Assembly (NCBI GenBank): GCA_037179385.1
Contig: CM074193.1
Location: forward strand, 43,925,082 to 43,989,081
Length of the DNA: 64,000 nt
From: Holothuria scabra
Taxonomy: Eukaryota; Echinodermata; Holothuroidea; Aspidochirotida; Holothuriidae
Reading direction: 5' to 3'
Shown here: positions 50,062 through 61,010 of the stretch, piece by piece
How the letters are laid out: the number at the start of each line of letters is the position of its first letter
How positions within the stretch are numbered: position 1 is the first letter of the stretch
The notes under the pieces: generated by a model
The model's input: the letters and a program-made list of their open reading frames with translations, nothing else
The model's database searches: none
Told to the model about the DNA's origin: nothing
Made by a program: the position numbers and the translations under genes

Positions 50062-50388
50062 TACTCTAAAACCAAAAGTGTGACCTCAGTCACTCTCTTG
50101 TAGAATGAAAAGGGTGAATTCACTCCATTGGAGTGTTAATTTTGAAAAGTCAGTGAAATTCACTCTAAAAAGAGTGTGAAGCTCCCTCCGAAAGAGCGAA
50201 GTTTCTGTCTTGATGAAACCCCCCACAGTGATCTTTTCTACTCTTGAAAAGAGTGATCACTGATTGCATGCACGGGAGGAAAAGTAAATTTTCACTCTTC
50301 TTGGAGTGAATTAACACTCTTATGGGGTGATTTCACACTTTTCACTCCATTAGAGAGTGAGGGTGCTCTCTTTTGGTTTTAGAGAGTA
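50062..50388. mobile_element. Diverged second copy of the CACTCTAAAA palindromic element
   Basis: The left end is TACTCTAAAACCAAAAG; the right end CTTTTGGTTTTAGAG is followed by an extra AG. It is full of GAGTGAA and GAGTGAT words and their inverses, and shares CCCACAGTGATC and AAGAGCGAAGTTTC-like words with 7690-8057. The target duplication is not clear. Confidence 0.8.
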
Positions 50389-51963
50389 TTATACTATCTA
50401 CCTCAGTACCTCTTTGGTCGGTTGGTTTGACCATGTGTATTTTTTACAGCCACAGTCATATCAAAGGTTGTGGTAATCTTCCTATACATTTTGATGGTCG
50501 TTGATAAGGTTGATTGCTATCAGGAATTCGCCCAATGGGCAGATGGGCATTCTTTCAGTGCAGCTCCGGGATTACGTGCGGTTAAGAACTCCTTAGGGTC
50601 GGGCAGTTCGTACTTCACACGGGTCAGTTTCATGCATCTGTCCGCACTTAAACCGGTTCGAGGGAAGTGATTTCCATCTATTGATTTACGATCTACTACA
50701 GGTCAAGTACTTCATGCAAAAATACTATAGAATATATTATCCTTCCCGAACTATTGCAAACCGTTTCAAAGTTCGTAATAACATGCTTTGAAAAAATTAA
50801 ACGCCGGTCACCTGCTGAGGCTAATTGAGGTCGTCGGAAGCAATTGAACACCTTTAGTATAGTCATTGTACTGCTACCCTGGAGTTTTTCTTTCGTGTTG
50901 CTGGTTTTTCCAAGGACCTGATACTATTCACCTGTCCCTATAAGCATAAAAGTTCGTGCTTGCTGCAGAAACTCTTGTGTTTTCATGGAGAACTCTCAAT
51001 TGCGTCTTGCACCCTTAAGTGGATGGTTGCGCATGCGTCCCATGTCCAACGCCACGGCTGATATGTGTGTGTGGTTACCATGGCATGAAGCTGTCCGACT
51101 GTCACTTTTTATCATACAACTGCATCAGTCGAAGGTGAACGCTATATCACGCACTTCTTCGTAAACCACAATACCGTTATACTGTTTAACACTTGTACCT
51201 TTCAAAAGATTTTTTGAGGGCTTACGTGGCAGGGATTTTCTCTTCCATCCTTCAGTCCTTGACACAACATTTTCAGTTTTTATACCTCTTTCTTTTGATA
51301 GAAAAAGGTTCAGAGTCTTATTTGTTTTTGGTATGTTAAAAAGGAACATACTCTAGGCAGATCTGGTGGAAGTTTTATTTATTTCCCATAATTGATTCTC
51401 AACATATTAGCGATCGAAGTTGACAATTTGACACATTTTCTGTAAAGAGTGAACTTGAAGCAAGCAGCTGTGATGTCATGGATTCACATTGTTGGTTAAT
51501 GTTTGGCTTTTCTTTATTTTTTATCCTGTAAGTTTGAACTTGAATCGATTAGGGATGATATTTTGCCCCTAGGGCTTATAAAGGCTCTTTAAATTTTACT
51601 CCATAGTATGCATGCAACTATGGAATCAATATATCAGACTTAAGTTGCATAAAATGTTGGTAAATTATTAAAAACAACAAAACGGCCTACAATGTAAATC
51701 CACTACATCACGACAGCCCTGCTTGCTTCGAGTTAATTCAATGTATAAAATTGCTTCATTCAAGTGCTTATATCTCGACTCGAAATCTCGAAATGAACAA
51801 AGGTTTCACCAGAAAGCTTACGATATGTCTCTCATTAAAATTAAAAAAAAATAAATTTGTTTCAAGTCTATTCTTCCAATAAAGAAAACAATGACAAAGG
51901 CGCACGATGTCACTGAACTTTATCGGTCAGTGGGGAGTATGGCAAGCCATTTTAACATTTACT
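50389..51963. other. Anonymous intergenic stretch
   Basis: No gene recognised. Several AT-rich segments with no clear ends. Confidence 0.4.
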
Positions 51964-53035
51964 TCACAATTCCACTTAAGTGAAATACATTTTACTTAAG
52001 TGGAATTCACTTCCACTTATGTGAAATTGAATTCCACTTAAGTGGAATACATTTCCCTCAAGTGGAGTACATTTCACTTTCGTGGAATTGAATGCCACTT
52101 AAGTGAAATGCATTCCACTTAAGTGGAATTCATTTCACTTAAGTGAAATGCATTCCACTTTAGTAAAATGCATTTCACTTATGTGGACTTTATTCCACTT
52201 GAGTGAAATTCAATTTCACTTAAGCGGAATTTAATTCCACTTAAGTGCAAATCAATTCCACTTAAATGGAATTCAATTTTACTTAAGTGGAATGACATGG
52301 ATCGCTACCGTATTTCACTTAAGCTAAATTCTATTTCACTTTAGTCGAATTGAATTCCACTTAAGTCGAATTCAATTCTACTTAAGTCGAATTGAATTTC
52401 ACCTGAGTGGAATACCAATTCTATTCGACTTAAGTGAAATGTGATTGGCCAGCTCCCAGAGCTTTGATTTGCCAAGCCAGAGCGCCCTAAATAGGACGTG
52501 CACTAAATAGCCTACGATCACATTCCAACAAAGTTAGTTGTGAATGATCAGCCATGTCTGTTGGATATCAGGATTATGATGAGCATCTCAAGTTTGCACA
52601 ATAACTTAACGAGGCTACAGTACTGTCTGACTGTAGCAGCGCTTTTAAATCCATAGCTCTGGTTCTTACGCAATACCCCACGCGAACATATGTCATTCTA
52701 TCGCCAAGTGGAAAACATTTTACTTAAGCTAAATATGTTGAACCGTCGTTTTTTTTAGCTTAAGCTAAATGCTATTCCACTTTTGTGAAAAAGCATTACA
52801 CTTAAGCCAAATTGCGTTCAGCTTTAGTTGAATTGTATTTTACTTAAGTGAAACAGCTAGGCAATTTGACTAAAGCAAAACTCAATTTCACTTAAGTGAA
52901 ATTGTATTACACTTATGTGGAATGCATTTCACTTAAGTGGAATACATTTTACCTATGTGGAATACATTTCACTTAAGTGAAATACATTTCACTAAAGTGG
53001 AATACAATTTCACTTAAGAGGAACGCGTAAGCGAC
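51964..53035. repeat. Dense array of the palindrome CACTTAAGTG, in two blocks
   Basis: Block 1 (51964-52445) and block 2 (52710-53035) consist of degenerate units of about 22-24 bp of the type TTCCACTTAAGTGGAATNCA. About twenty copies of the CTTAAG core are seen. Many more units have one changed base (CTTTAG, CTTATG, CTCAAG). The intervening 52446-52709 is not repetitive. No terminal repeats or target duplication were identified. It may be a satellite-like expansion or a long palindromic element. Confidence 0.93.
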
Positions 53036-55699
53036 TACTTATTCTCATCTCCTAACAGCTTACTTGTCAATTTCATAGGTACCTTAAGTGACATCCTTTC
53101 TCTTATACCCATTCCATCGTAGAGGTTACCAAATGAGGATGGGTGTGTCAATGTTTCCACTTTCATCACTGGACCCAGCTTATCTAATGCATGCCATTAA
53201 CTTTACCCCTGGCATTGGCCTTTACGCACCACCCTGGCGGCCTGCACTCCAATTTCCCAACAAAAGTATCATGATAGGTCTTAAAAGAAGGGTCATTTGA
53301 ATACCCTTCATATTTTCTCTCACCATCTGAGAAGTGACAATGCCCGTCTTTGTAATGTTTAGTTTGTAAAATTAAACGATCTCTTTCAGACAATGTGCGG
53401 ATGATATTAAATCATATTTTGTCACTTTTGATGTCAAATTTATATAATAAGCAATCTCCTCTTTTTCGACTACGTATACACATTCATGCGTTATTGGTTT
53501 ACTGAATATATTTCCCTGTGTTAACAACATGTTAAAACCGTCTCGCTTACGGTTTATTTATAATGTCTTTCATTAGGTCTGCGGGAATACTTCCGTGAGA
53601 CGAAAAATACCGTCATCACAACGCTTGTTACCAAGGAAACATATGAATCTGTAAACACTCTGTGGGTCTTTATTCCCAAATCCTCCTGGTTAAATCCATT
53701 GATATCGTTGCACAGCCAAAGAAATTGATAGTTATGAAATTGCAAAATTATGAACACATGTTTTTGACTTTTATGGAATAATGCATGCATAATGTTGGCA
53801 AAGTTTACAAGTGTAATCCCTCAGGGCTGGTGTGGCAAGCAAGGTATGTTTTGAAGACATGAGGTTTTTTTTGTTTGTTGATAGGAGCCGATGATTGTTT
53901 AAGGAACCTGGATCAGGCGGTTCCATCAACAGCGATGTGTATCCTACTACCACTTCCCAAAAATGTTTTCAAGAAGCCTGGTGTCGCTCAATTATTTCAA
54001 TTCGGGGTCTCAAAAACCTCACTCGGAGTAAGAAATGAGGCCAATACCCCACTCTGATAGTGTTGGCCCCATTTCTCACTACGAGTGAGTTTTTACAGGA
54101 GGTTGGGTGCTGGGATCAATGCCTTAATGGAGTACATGAAGAAGAATAACTTTTCCATGCCCCCCTCCCCCCAGTGTCGCCCACTTATCCACTATATACA
54201 GACAGTAAAAATTAAGTAAGATTTCGAAATCGACCCTTCTCCATCTGTCCATGCAAATTTAAAGAAATAAGGCGTAGGTCAACAAATTAGAACAATATTT
54301 TAGCATGAAAGACGTTGCAAAACTGTTAGCTAGGCTAACTCTCTTCGAGCACGCCCTCTATAAGAGATAAATAGGAAATGACTCGATAGCGAACAGTTGT
54401 ATTTGTAGAATACTTGGCAGAGGTTACGAATTATTCATTTGATTTGATTATTCAATTTGACTTGTATGAGGAAATGTGCTATTACTGCACATGCTTGGAA
54501 CAAACTTAGATATGTACTGAACGTCAACCGCAATCAAGCTTCCTCACACTGTGAGTTAAAATGCTCAGTTGCAGATAAAAAATCTCAGCCTATATACTAT
54601 ATTCAGCCTTAACGTGGGGCGGCAGCAAGACAAGAAACAGGCTTATTTGGTATCACATTTTTAACGAGAGAGACGGGCCTCGTGTTACTTTGGTTTGTCA
54701 TATCTACCTTCCTTCAAACCCCATTGGGACATGAGTAATGTCATGGCACTGTCTACAGTAAGGGTACCCCTAATGTTGGTGAGAGCAAGTTTCGGGAATT
54801 GCTCTTTTTCATACCCTTCGACAATATGAAAAGACCAAATGAAGCATACTCTCAACTTGAGGATTACTCTGACTAGGTACAGTAATAATGGTCGAAAAGC
54901 GCAAATGCAATAGAAAAATATCCCTGGTCTAAAACGTGTGTATGCTGTCATTTTATACAAGACCGCTTGTGGTACATCTGGGATCTATTCACAAACTGCG
55001 TGATAATGGGGGGCGGGGCAAGCAATACCAAGGTAGGGAACTAGAAATCGTGACTTGGGTCGTAGAGCTATTATATTTACACGAGAGTGATTCACCTTTG
55101 AAGTTAACAAAGTTTATCACCTTATCAAAAGACATGGTGTGTTTATCTTACGAAGAAAAAAAATAAATAAATAAAAAAATGAAAATTATATAAAAATCGC
55201 AGGCAAGCAGTTTTGCTCCACATCAATCCCTCAAGAGTTAAGGTTACTGGGGTCTGCTGTCATGCAGAGGGGTTAAATAGAAGTCACGATGACTCATAGA
55301 ACATACTTGAGACTTTTGAGGATACAGCCAGGCAATAAAGATGTGATCTAACTCCGGAAATTTTGACGAAAGTTCAAGTTTCCACGGGCATGCTCTTTTT
55401 TAGGGAAGTTTGCGAACGTGCAAACCTTGTCAACCAATTAGCGGACAAAATTTCTTTAAAAATAAATGTATCTTAATAAGCATTTAAATATCTTCTTGTA
55501 ATTAGCGGGCGTCTATAACAGGAGACAAAGTTATGATGTATGATAGATTATCGGCATGGCGTGACCAAATGATGTAAATTAAAGCCTCATAGAATTCATC
55601 CACTGCAACTAAATGGGCGGTAACTATATAGGCCTATGAGTCACGGAGGACATACCAAAGGACAACATCCATTAAGCCTCGAAAGCAAATTGGTAAAAA
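53036..55699. other. Anonymous intergenic stretch
   Basis: No gene or complete repeat recognised. Confidence 0.4.
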
Positions 55700-55812
55700 C
55701 ATCAGGAATGGAGTGAATTTTCACGTCATTCACTCTTGCTAAATGTGGTCCCTAGGTTCAGGACACTCTGTTTGGAGTTAATTTCACTCAATGGAGTGTG
55801 CTCTGAGAGTGT
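55700..55812. repeat. Fragment of the CACTCTAAAA palindromic family
   Basis: GGAGTGAATTTTCAC, CATTCACTCTTGC, CAATGGAGTG and GAGAGTGTA words match the style of 7690-8057. Ends not resolved. Confidence 0.45.
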
Positions 55813-56909
55813 AGGCACACCATTGAATGTATCGTTCTAAAAAGCTTTATCAAATATTAGGAGAACCTTATATACGGGGTTACGTAAGTTGGCGGGGTGT
55901 TCTGCGTTCCCCGCTAAGTCTAGGGGTCCCCTTAAGGCAATTGGAATCATACGGGATTCTGCTTGAATATTTTCGAAGCCATGATGTATTTTGGAAACTG
56001 CGCAATTGAAAGGGAACACGCCAGAATGCTATGGTCAAAGATTTGACGTTCAATATGAAACTTATAACTTATTTAAAAAAAACTCGGCCCACAGTGATTT
56101 CTCGTCAAGTTGCCAAACGTACGCTAAGCCTTTACCTCTAGTGGTTATCCTTCTGTCCTCTTCCTCTTTTGAAACCAGTCCTCCTGTGATACAGCCTTGC
56201 TGTATATCATCGTTTTGACACGAATGGCTAAGTTATGAACACAGAAAAACTACATTTTTGACAATTGCGTTGTATCTACACATGATTGAACAGTTCAGGC
56301 TTCGAATAGAAAGGAAACAGTTTCAAATCTAAGTGTAGATGTGAAAAGTTGTATCCCAGACCAAGGTCTACATATTGGCCAATGACTGATGTCGAAAATA
56401 AGAATAATGTTCTTTAGGCAAAAACTTCAATCTAACTTTGTAATGATAACCACATTAAAAAGTCTGAAAAAAAGGAAATGTCATGCGAATACGATCCGGA
56501 CTTACTCCCCACCTCTAATTACCCCACGGGTATTTGGTATTAGTACGAGGAGTGCATGGTGGACGAACCATTTTCATTCAGTTTATCAACGTAAAGACAC
56601 ACCTTACAGTGGAACCAAGGGGTGGCTTTCACCTCACTTCAAACAGGCGCTATACAAACTCCCTGGAAATAGAATATGGTCTTCACTGACCATGTTACGT
56701 TGATAAATGCTGCTGCAATCCACACTATAATGTGAACTATATGTGAGCCATACGTGGATCATGCTATGGCTTAACCACTTATTCACGATCCCACATGTCT
56801 GAAGATTGGCGAAAATATCCTTTGTTCACAATATCTCTTCCGCTGTGTTGTTTTCAAGGGAATATATGCATCCAAATGGACTTTCCCTGAAACATATGTG
56901 CTTTATCTG
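55813..56909. other. Anonymous intergenic stretch
   Basis: No gene recognised; the frame at 56389-56703 has no domain. Confidence 0.4.
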
Positions 56910-56918
56910 ATGAAAGAT

Positions 56919-59577
56919 CAGCCTGCTTTCGGCAGGCTATTATGTTTGCGTTTCAACTACTACATTAAAAAAATTAAAAACCTTACTTTCGCTAGTATAA
57001 ATAATACTATGAGGTTTTTTCAACGGCTTCACTGCTGAGCAGTCGTCGTTTCCAACTTAGTTACATGGCATATCTACGGTATACAATAGCCTGCCAACTT
57101 TCTATCGAATCTAATTTACGACCACCAAAAATGACGTCACAACAAAAATTAAAATACTGAATTATATCTCATGTTATAGGTAATATATGTGCATCGAACG
57201 TACGGCCTGGTAAACATTTTCCATGTGCAAAAGCTAATTAGGTTGTTCGCCGTTCGTTATAACAGTTGTATGTACGAAAATACACTATTCATACTTGTTT
57301 CGTGCACCACGTGACCATCTCATGTTTACTGATTGGTCCCTCAAAATGCGGGATTCCTGTAAATGGAAACTGGGCGAAGGTTTGCAGACTCTGTATACTG
57401 TACTGTTTCAGGGATGGCGCCAGCAGGGAGGGGGCGGGGCCACCCCCCCGTCGGGGAAGGTCGGCGAGGTCTAAAAAAATTAAAAATTAATAAAAAAAAA
57501 AAGAAAAAGAAAAAACCTACAAGCACTGAAATTACTGCATGGGTGAACATATTTGCTCTTTTAATACATATCAGAATCTATTTTCAATCACTTTTTCTTT
57601 GCTCGGTTAAACCTCATTTCATGTACCTTGTCCTATCTCCTCCCCCGTCGTGGAAGGACGGCAATAACCTTCGGTGAGGCCTAAAAATGAACGTAAAGGA
57701 CTGAAGTTACTGGAAGGATGTTCATGAACTTTTTTTTCTTTTTGAACTATTTTATTCTTTTGTGACGTTATTTTAATGCCTATCTGAATCTGTTTTAATC
57801 ACTTCTTACTAGCTCTGTTATCCCTCATCCCATCTTCAATCCTCAAGGCCATGCCCCCGTCGGGGAAGGCTGCCCTTGCCCCTGTTGTTGAGAAAACCCA
57901 ATTTCGTCGGGGAGCCTTCATCTGCATGCCCACGTTAAGCTGATAAAAGATGCGCGTCTTATAAACTTCAGTCATCCGGACGGTCATCTTGATTTTTCTT
58001 TCTAGAAGACCATATTATTCAAAGACACTCATTATTCCGAATGTTACTCATAAAAACAGACGAGAGGTTGTTCAGGTGCATGCAGTGCCCAATGTTCTGC
58101 CACCTGGCCTACCCCCTGCAGCCGAATTCTAGTAACGGTAATGAAAATCAGACAGGCCGTTTCAGCTACCCATAGTCTGATGATAAACAGTAATGTGAAA
58201 ATGTCTCCCAATAAGTCTGACTGAAAATTCATTTGAAGCCAGCTTGTAACATGACATATTTTCAAAAATTCAAATACATAGGAAGAAAAATCATTTATAG
58301 TCTGGAGTTGGGGAAGTCACGTAGAAAATCTCATCTTTTAAGCGGAACTTGCAATGGACTACAACGACGATTCCGTTACAGAGTTTTCCCCCGAAAAGAC
58401 ACAAGAACATCACATCTAATTAATTGCAGAAGTACCCTTTTATCTGGTAATTTTCTAATCACTTAGCGAGTTGGGCTTTTTCTATCGAAGTGAAACTTTC
58501 ATTTTAAAGGAAAGCTCAAAAGAACGACTGCTTCATTACTAGTTACAAGTCTTGGAAATGCCTCTTCCGGCTGTCTGAGGGGTTAGATTTTTTAACAATT
58601 TTTTGTACGCTCCGTGCCAACTGATGGTGGCGCTCCGCTTAGAGAGAGTGTTTTGGTCGAACAGATATAACAGAACATTGCAAGCTTGCAGTTGTCCTTC
58701 GTTTTGGGACAATATTATGAAGTGAAAATTTTATTGCGAAGGAAAGCTCAAAATAATGACTGATTTGTTTTTAGGTACGACCCCGGGAAATGCCATTTTC
58801 TGCTGCCTGGAGGTTCTCAATTTTTAAAAAATTTCTGTGCTCTGCACTTTGATAGTCTTTCGGGCAAAATTACATTTTTCGGACAAAAGAGGCAATTCTG
58901 CCCCTCCGAAACTGAAACGCTCCCGTGCGTCTATGTCAATATATAAAATATAACACTTTTTAAATGTATAGGCAGCTAAACTTTTTCCGCGGGAGAATTT
59001 CCCAATATGTTCCGAGGGCCTTAATCTGCATGATGATATTCAGTAACTCCAACCAAAGTACAGATCACGCTCTACTTGATTTTCTTGTAAGAAGATCAGA
59101 TTCTTTCATAAAACCCGTAAATCTGTCATAAAATTACAAGTTTTCTCCAGTATAAGCTTCCGATTGTCAAAAGTAGCAAAATTTTCCAATTTCGATGGAT
59201 ACTTCGTACAATAAATAACCACAGCTAACTCTGTTAATCACTGCAACATTCTGCCTAATTCTGCTCTTGAAAGTCATATCACTTATAAAACCCAAATATT
59301 TCATAATAACTGTATCCCCAAACCAAATTTTCTTCAATTAAATTTCAAAATTCGTCCAATAAAATAAGTTCTTAATTTTCAATTCTACTTCAAAAAAGGA
59401 AAAACCTTTTCGGGCAACCTAGTCTCGTGTTGAACCCTTAGTACGTAGTCCTAGTACGATTAAATGTGTAACCGGAAAATATTTGCAGCTGTCGGTTATG
59501 TAACGTTTTTGGGTGTATTAATATGATTTTGAGGGAGCGCCATCTTTCGGCTACTACAGAGTCTGCTCCGCAGGCTT
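56919..59577. mobile_element. AGCCTGC-ended DNA transposon, copy 1, carrying an insertion
   Basis: The left end AGCCTGC...GCAGGCT is a hairpin at 56920-56938 and the right end is GAGTCTGCTCCGCAGGCT. The flanks ATGAAAGAT (56910-56918) and ATCAAAGAT (59578-59586) agree at 8 of 9 positions. The first ~480 bp matches copy 2 at 60362. The last ~65 bp matches the end of copy 2. Between about 57405 and 59510 lies unrelated sequence that includes a hairpin-family relative. A 9-bp duplication suggests a Mutator-like element (MULE). Confidence 0.85.
57405..59510. mobile_element. Sequence inserted into the AGCCTGC-ended element
   Basis: It starts near CAGGGATGGCGCCAGC with a G-rich/poly-C run, a plausible hAT-like end. 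It includes repeated GTCGGGGAAGG-type words (57450, 57655 with changes, 57858) and, at 58050-58935, a relative of 28020-28955 with one well-kept hairpin module at about 58608-58638. The far end is not resolved. Confidence 0.6.
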
Positions 59578-59586
59578 ATCAAAGAT

Positions 59587-60352
59587 AAAAAGTTTGCCAT
59601 TATTTCCAAATGTCTGTACAAATTTCAGGCTAGTGATGAAACAGTATAGTCTGGTGCATTATTCGAGTGACATGAAGAAAAATTTGCTTAGCTGAAATCC
59701 ATCATAACTACTACAGCTTTTAGGGGAACACGTCGGTTTCCCAATAAATTGCCCTACCAGAAGTTCATAACCCCATATAGCAGCTTCATGCATGAGCAGC
59801 AACTTTGATGGCTATTCTGTTGCAACAGAAGCCCAACGATTGAGGAGTTTACATAGCAAGTAACAACATACTCTGGTGTAAATGCTGCACAAAAGGTGAT
59901 CAAATTTCCAGATTACCTTTCAATTAAATATTAAAAAATTAAATTGCCACAATACGTCAACCTTCGGGGTTATTGGAAAATGCAGGAATAAGCACCTAAT
60001 CGGTATTTGATAGCAGCCGTTGACGAGTTTCAGCATCATGAGAAGAATTTTCAAATGACGGGTTGGCCGACCGACCGACCGATGGACGGTCTTTCTAATG
60101 ATTGAAATTTACTTGTAAGAAGAAGATCTGTGTCTCACGATCCCAAAGAATGTTGAGGCTTGGGCTGTTCAATTTCAATTCCTTTTAATTTAAAGTTAAC
60201 TGAAATACAGAGAAGAAATTTTCCTCACTCTAAACACAGTAAGGTAACCAATCACCACCACTAGTAACGTATGTAACAATGCTGAAACTGGGTTCAACTT
60301 CTTCAAAATTGTTGAATTAACGGGTAAATTGTGCGGTTAGAATACCACTTTC
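59587..60352. other. Anonymous spacer between the two AGCCTGC elements
   Basis: No gene recognised. Confidence 0.4.
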
Positions 60353-60361
60353 CCTGGTGAT

Positions 60362-61001
60362 TAGCCTGCTGTAAGCAGGCTATTGTGTTTGCGTTTCAAC
60401 TACTGCATTCAAAAATCAAAAATCTTCCTTTCGCTACTGTAAATAATTATGAGTCTTTCAACGGCTTCACTGCTGAGCAGTCGACGTTTCCTACTAAAGT
60501 TAGTTACATGGCATATCTATGGTATACAATAGCCTGGCAACTTTCTATCGAATCTAATTTACCACCACCAAAAATGACGTCACAACAAAAATTAAAATAC
60601 TGAATTATATCTCATGTTATAGGTAATATATGTGCATCGAACGTACGGCCTGGTAAACATTTTCCATGTGCAAAAGCTAATTGGGTTGATCGCCGTTCGT
60701 TATATCAGTTGTATGTACGAAAATACACTATTCATTCTTGTTTCGTGCATCACGTGACCATCTCATGCTTACTAATTCGTCCCTCGAAATGCGGGATTCC
60801 TGTAAATGGAAACTGGGGGAAGGTTTGAAGACTCTGTATATTAACCATGCACTGATCCTGGCTAGCCAATTATGCAATCTCATGTAATGCCCTGAAGGGA
60901 ATGTAATAACGAGGTAGAATATACTGTTTAGGAACCTGGGTGTATTATGATTTTGAGAGAGCGCCATCTGTTGGCTACTACAGAGTCTGCTCCGCAGGCT
61001 A
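60362..61001. mobile_element. AGCCTGC-ended DNA transposon, copy 2, with perfect 9-bp duplication
   Basis: A 640-bp element from TAGCCTGC to GCAGGCTA, flanked on both sides by CCTGGTGAT (60353-60361 and 61002-61010). The left end again forms the hairpin AGCCTGC-TGTAA-GCAGGCT. It is in the same orientation as copy 1. The first ~480 bp is highly similar to copy 1, so the two are fairly recent relatives. No transposase frame. Confidence 0.92.
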
Positions 61002-61010
61002 CCTGGTGAT

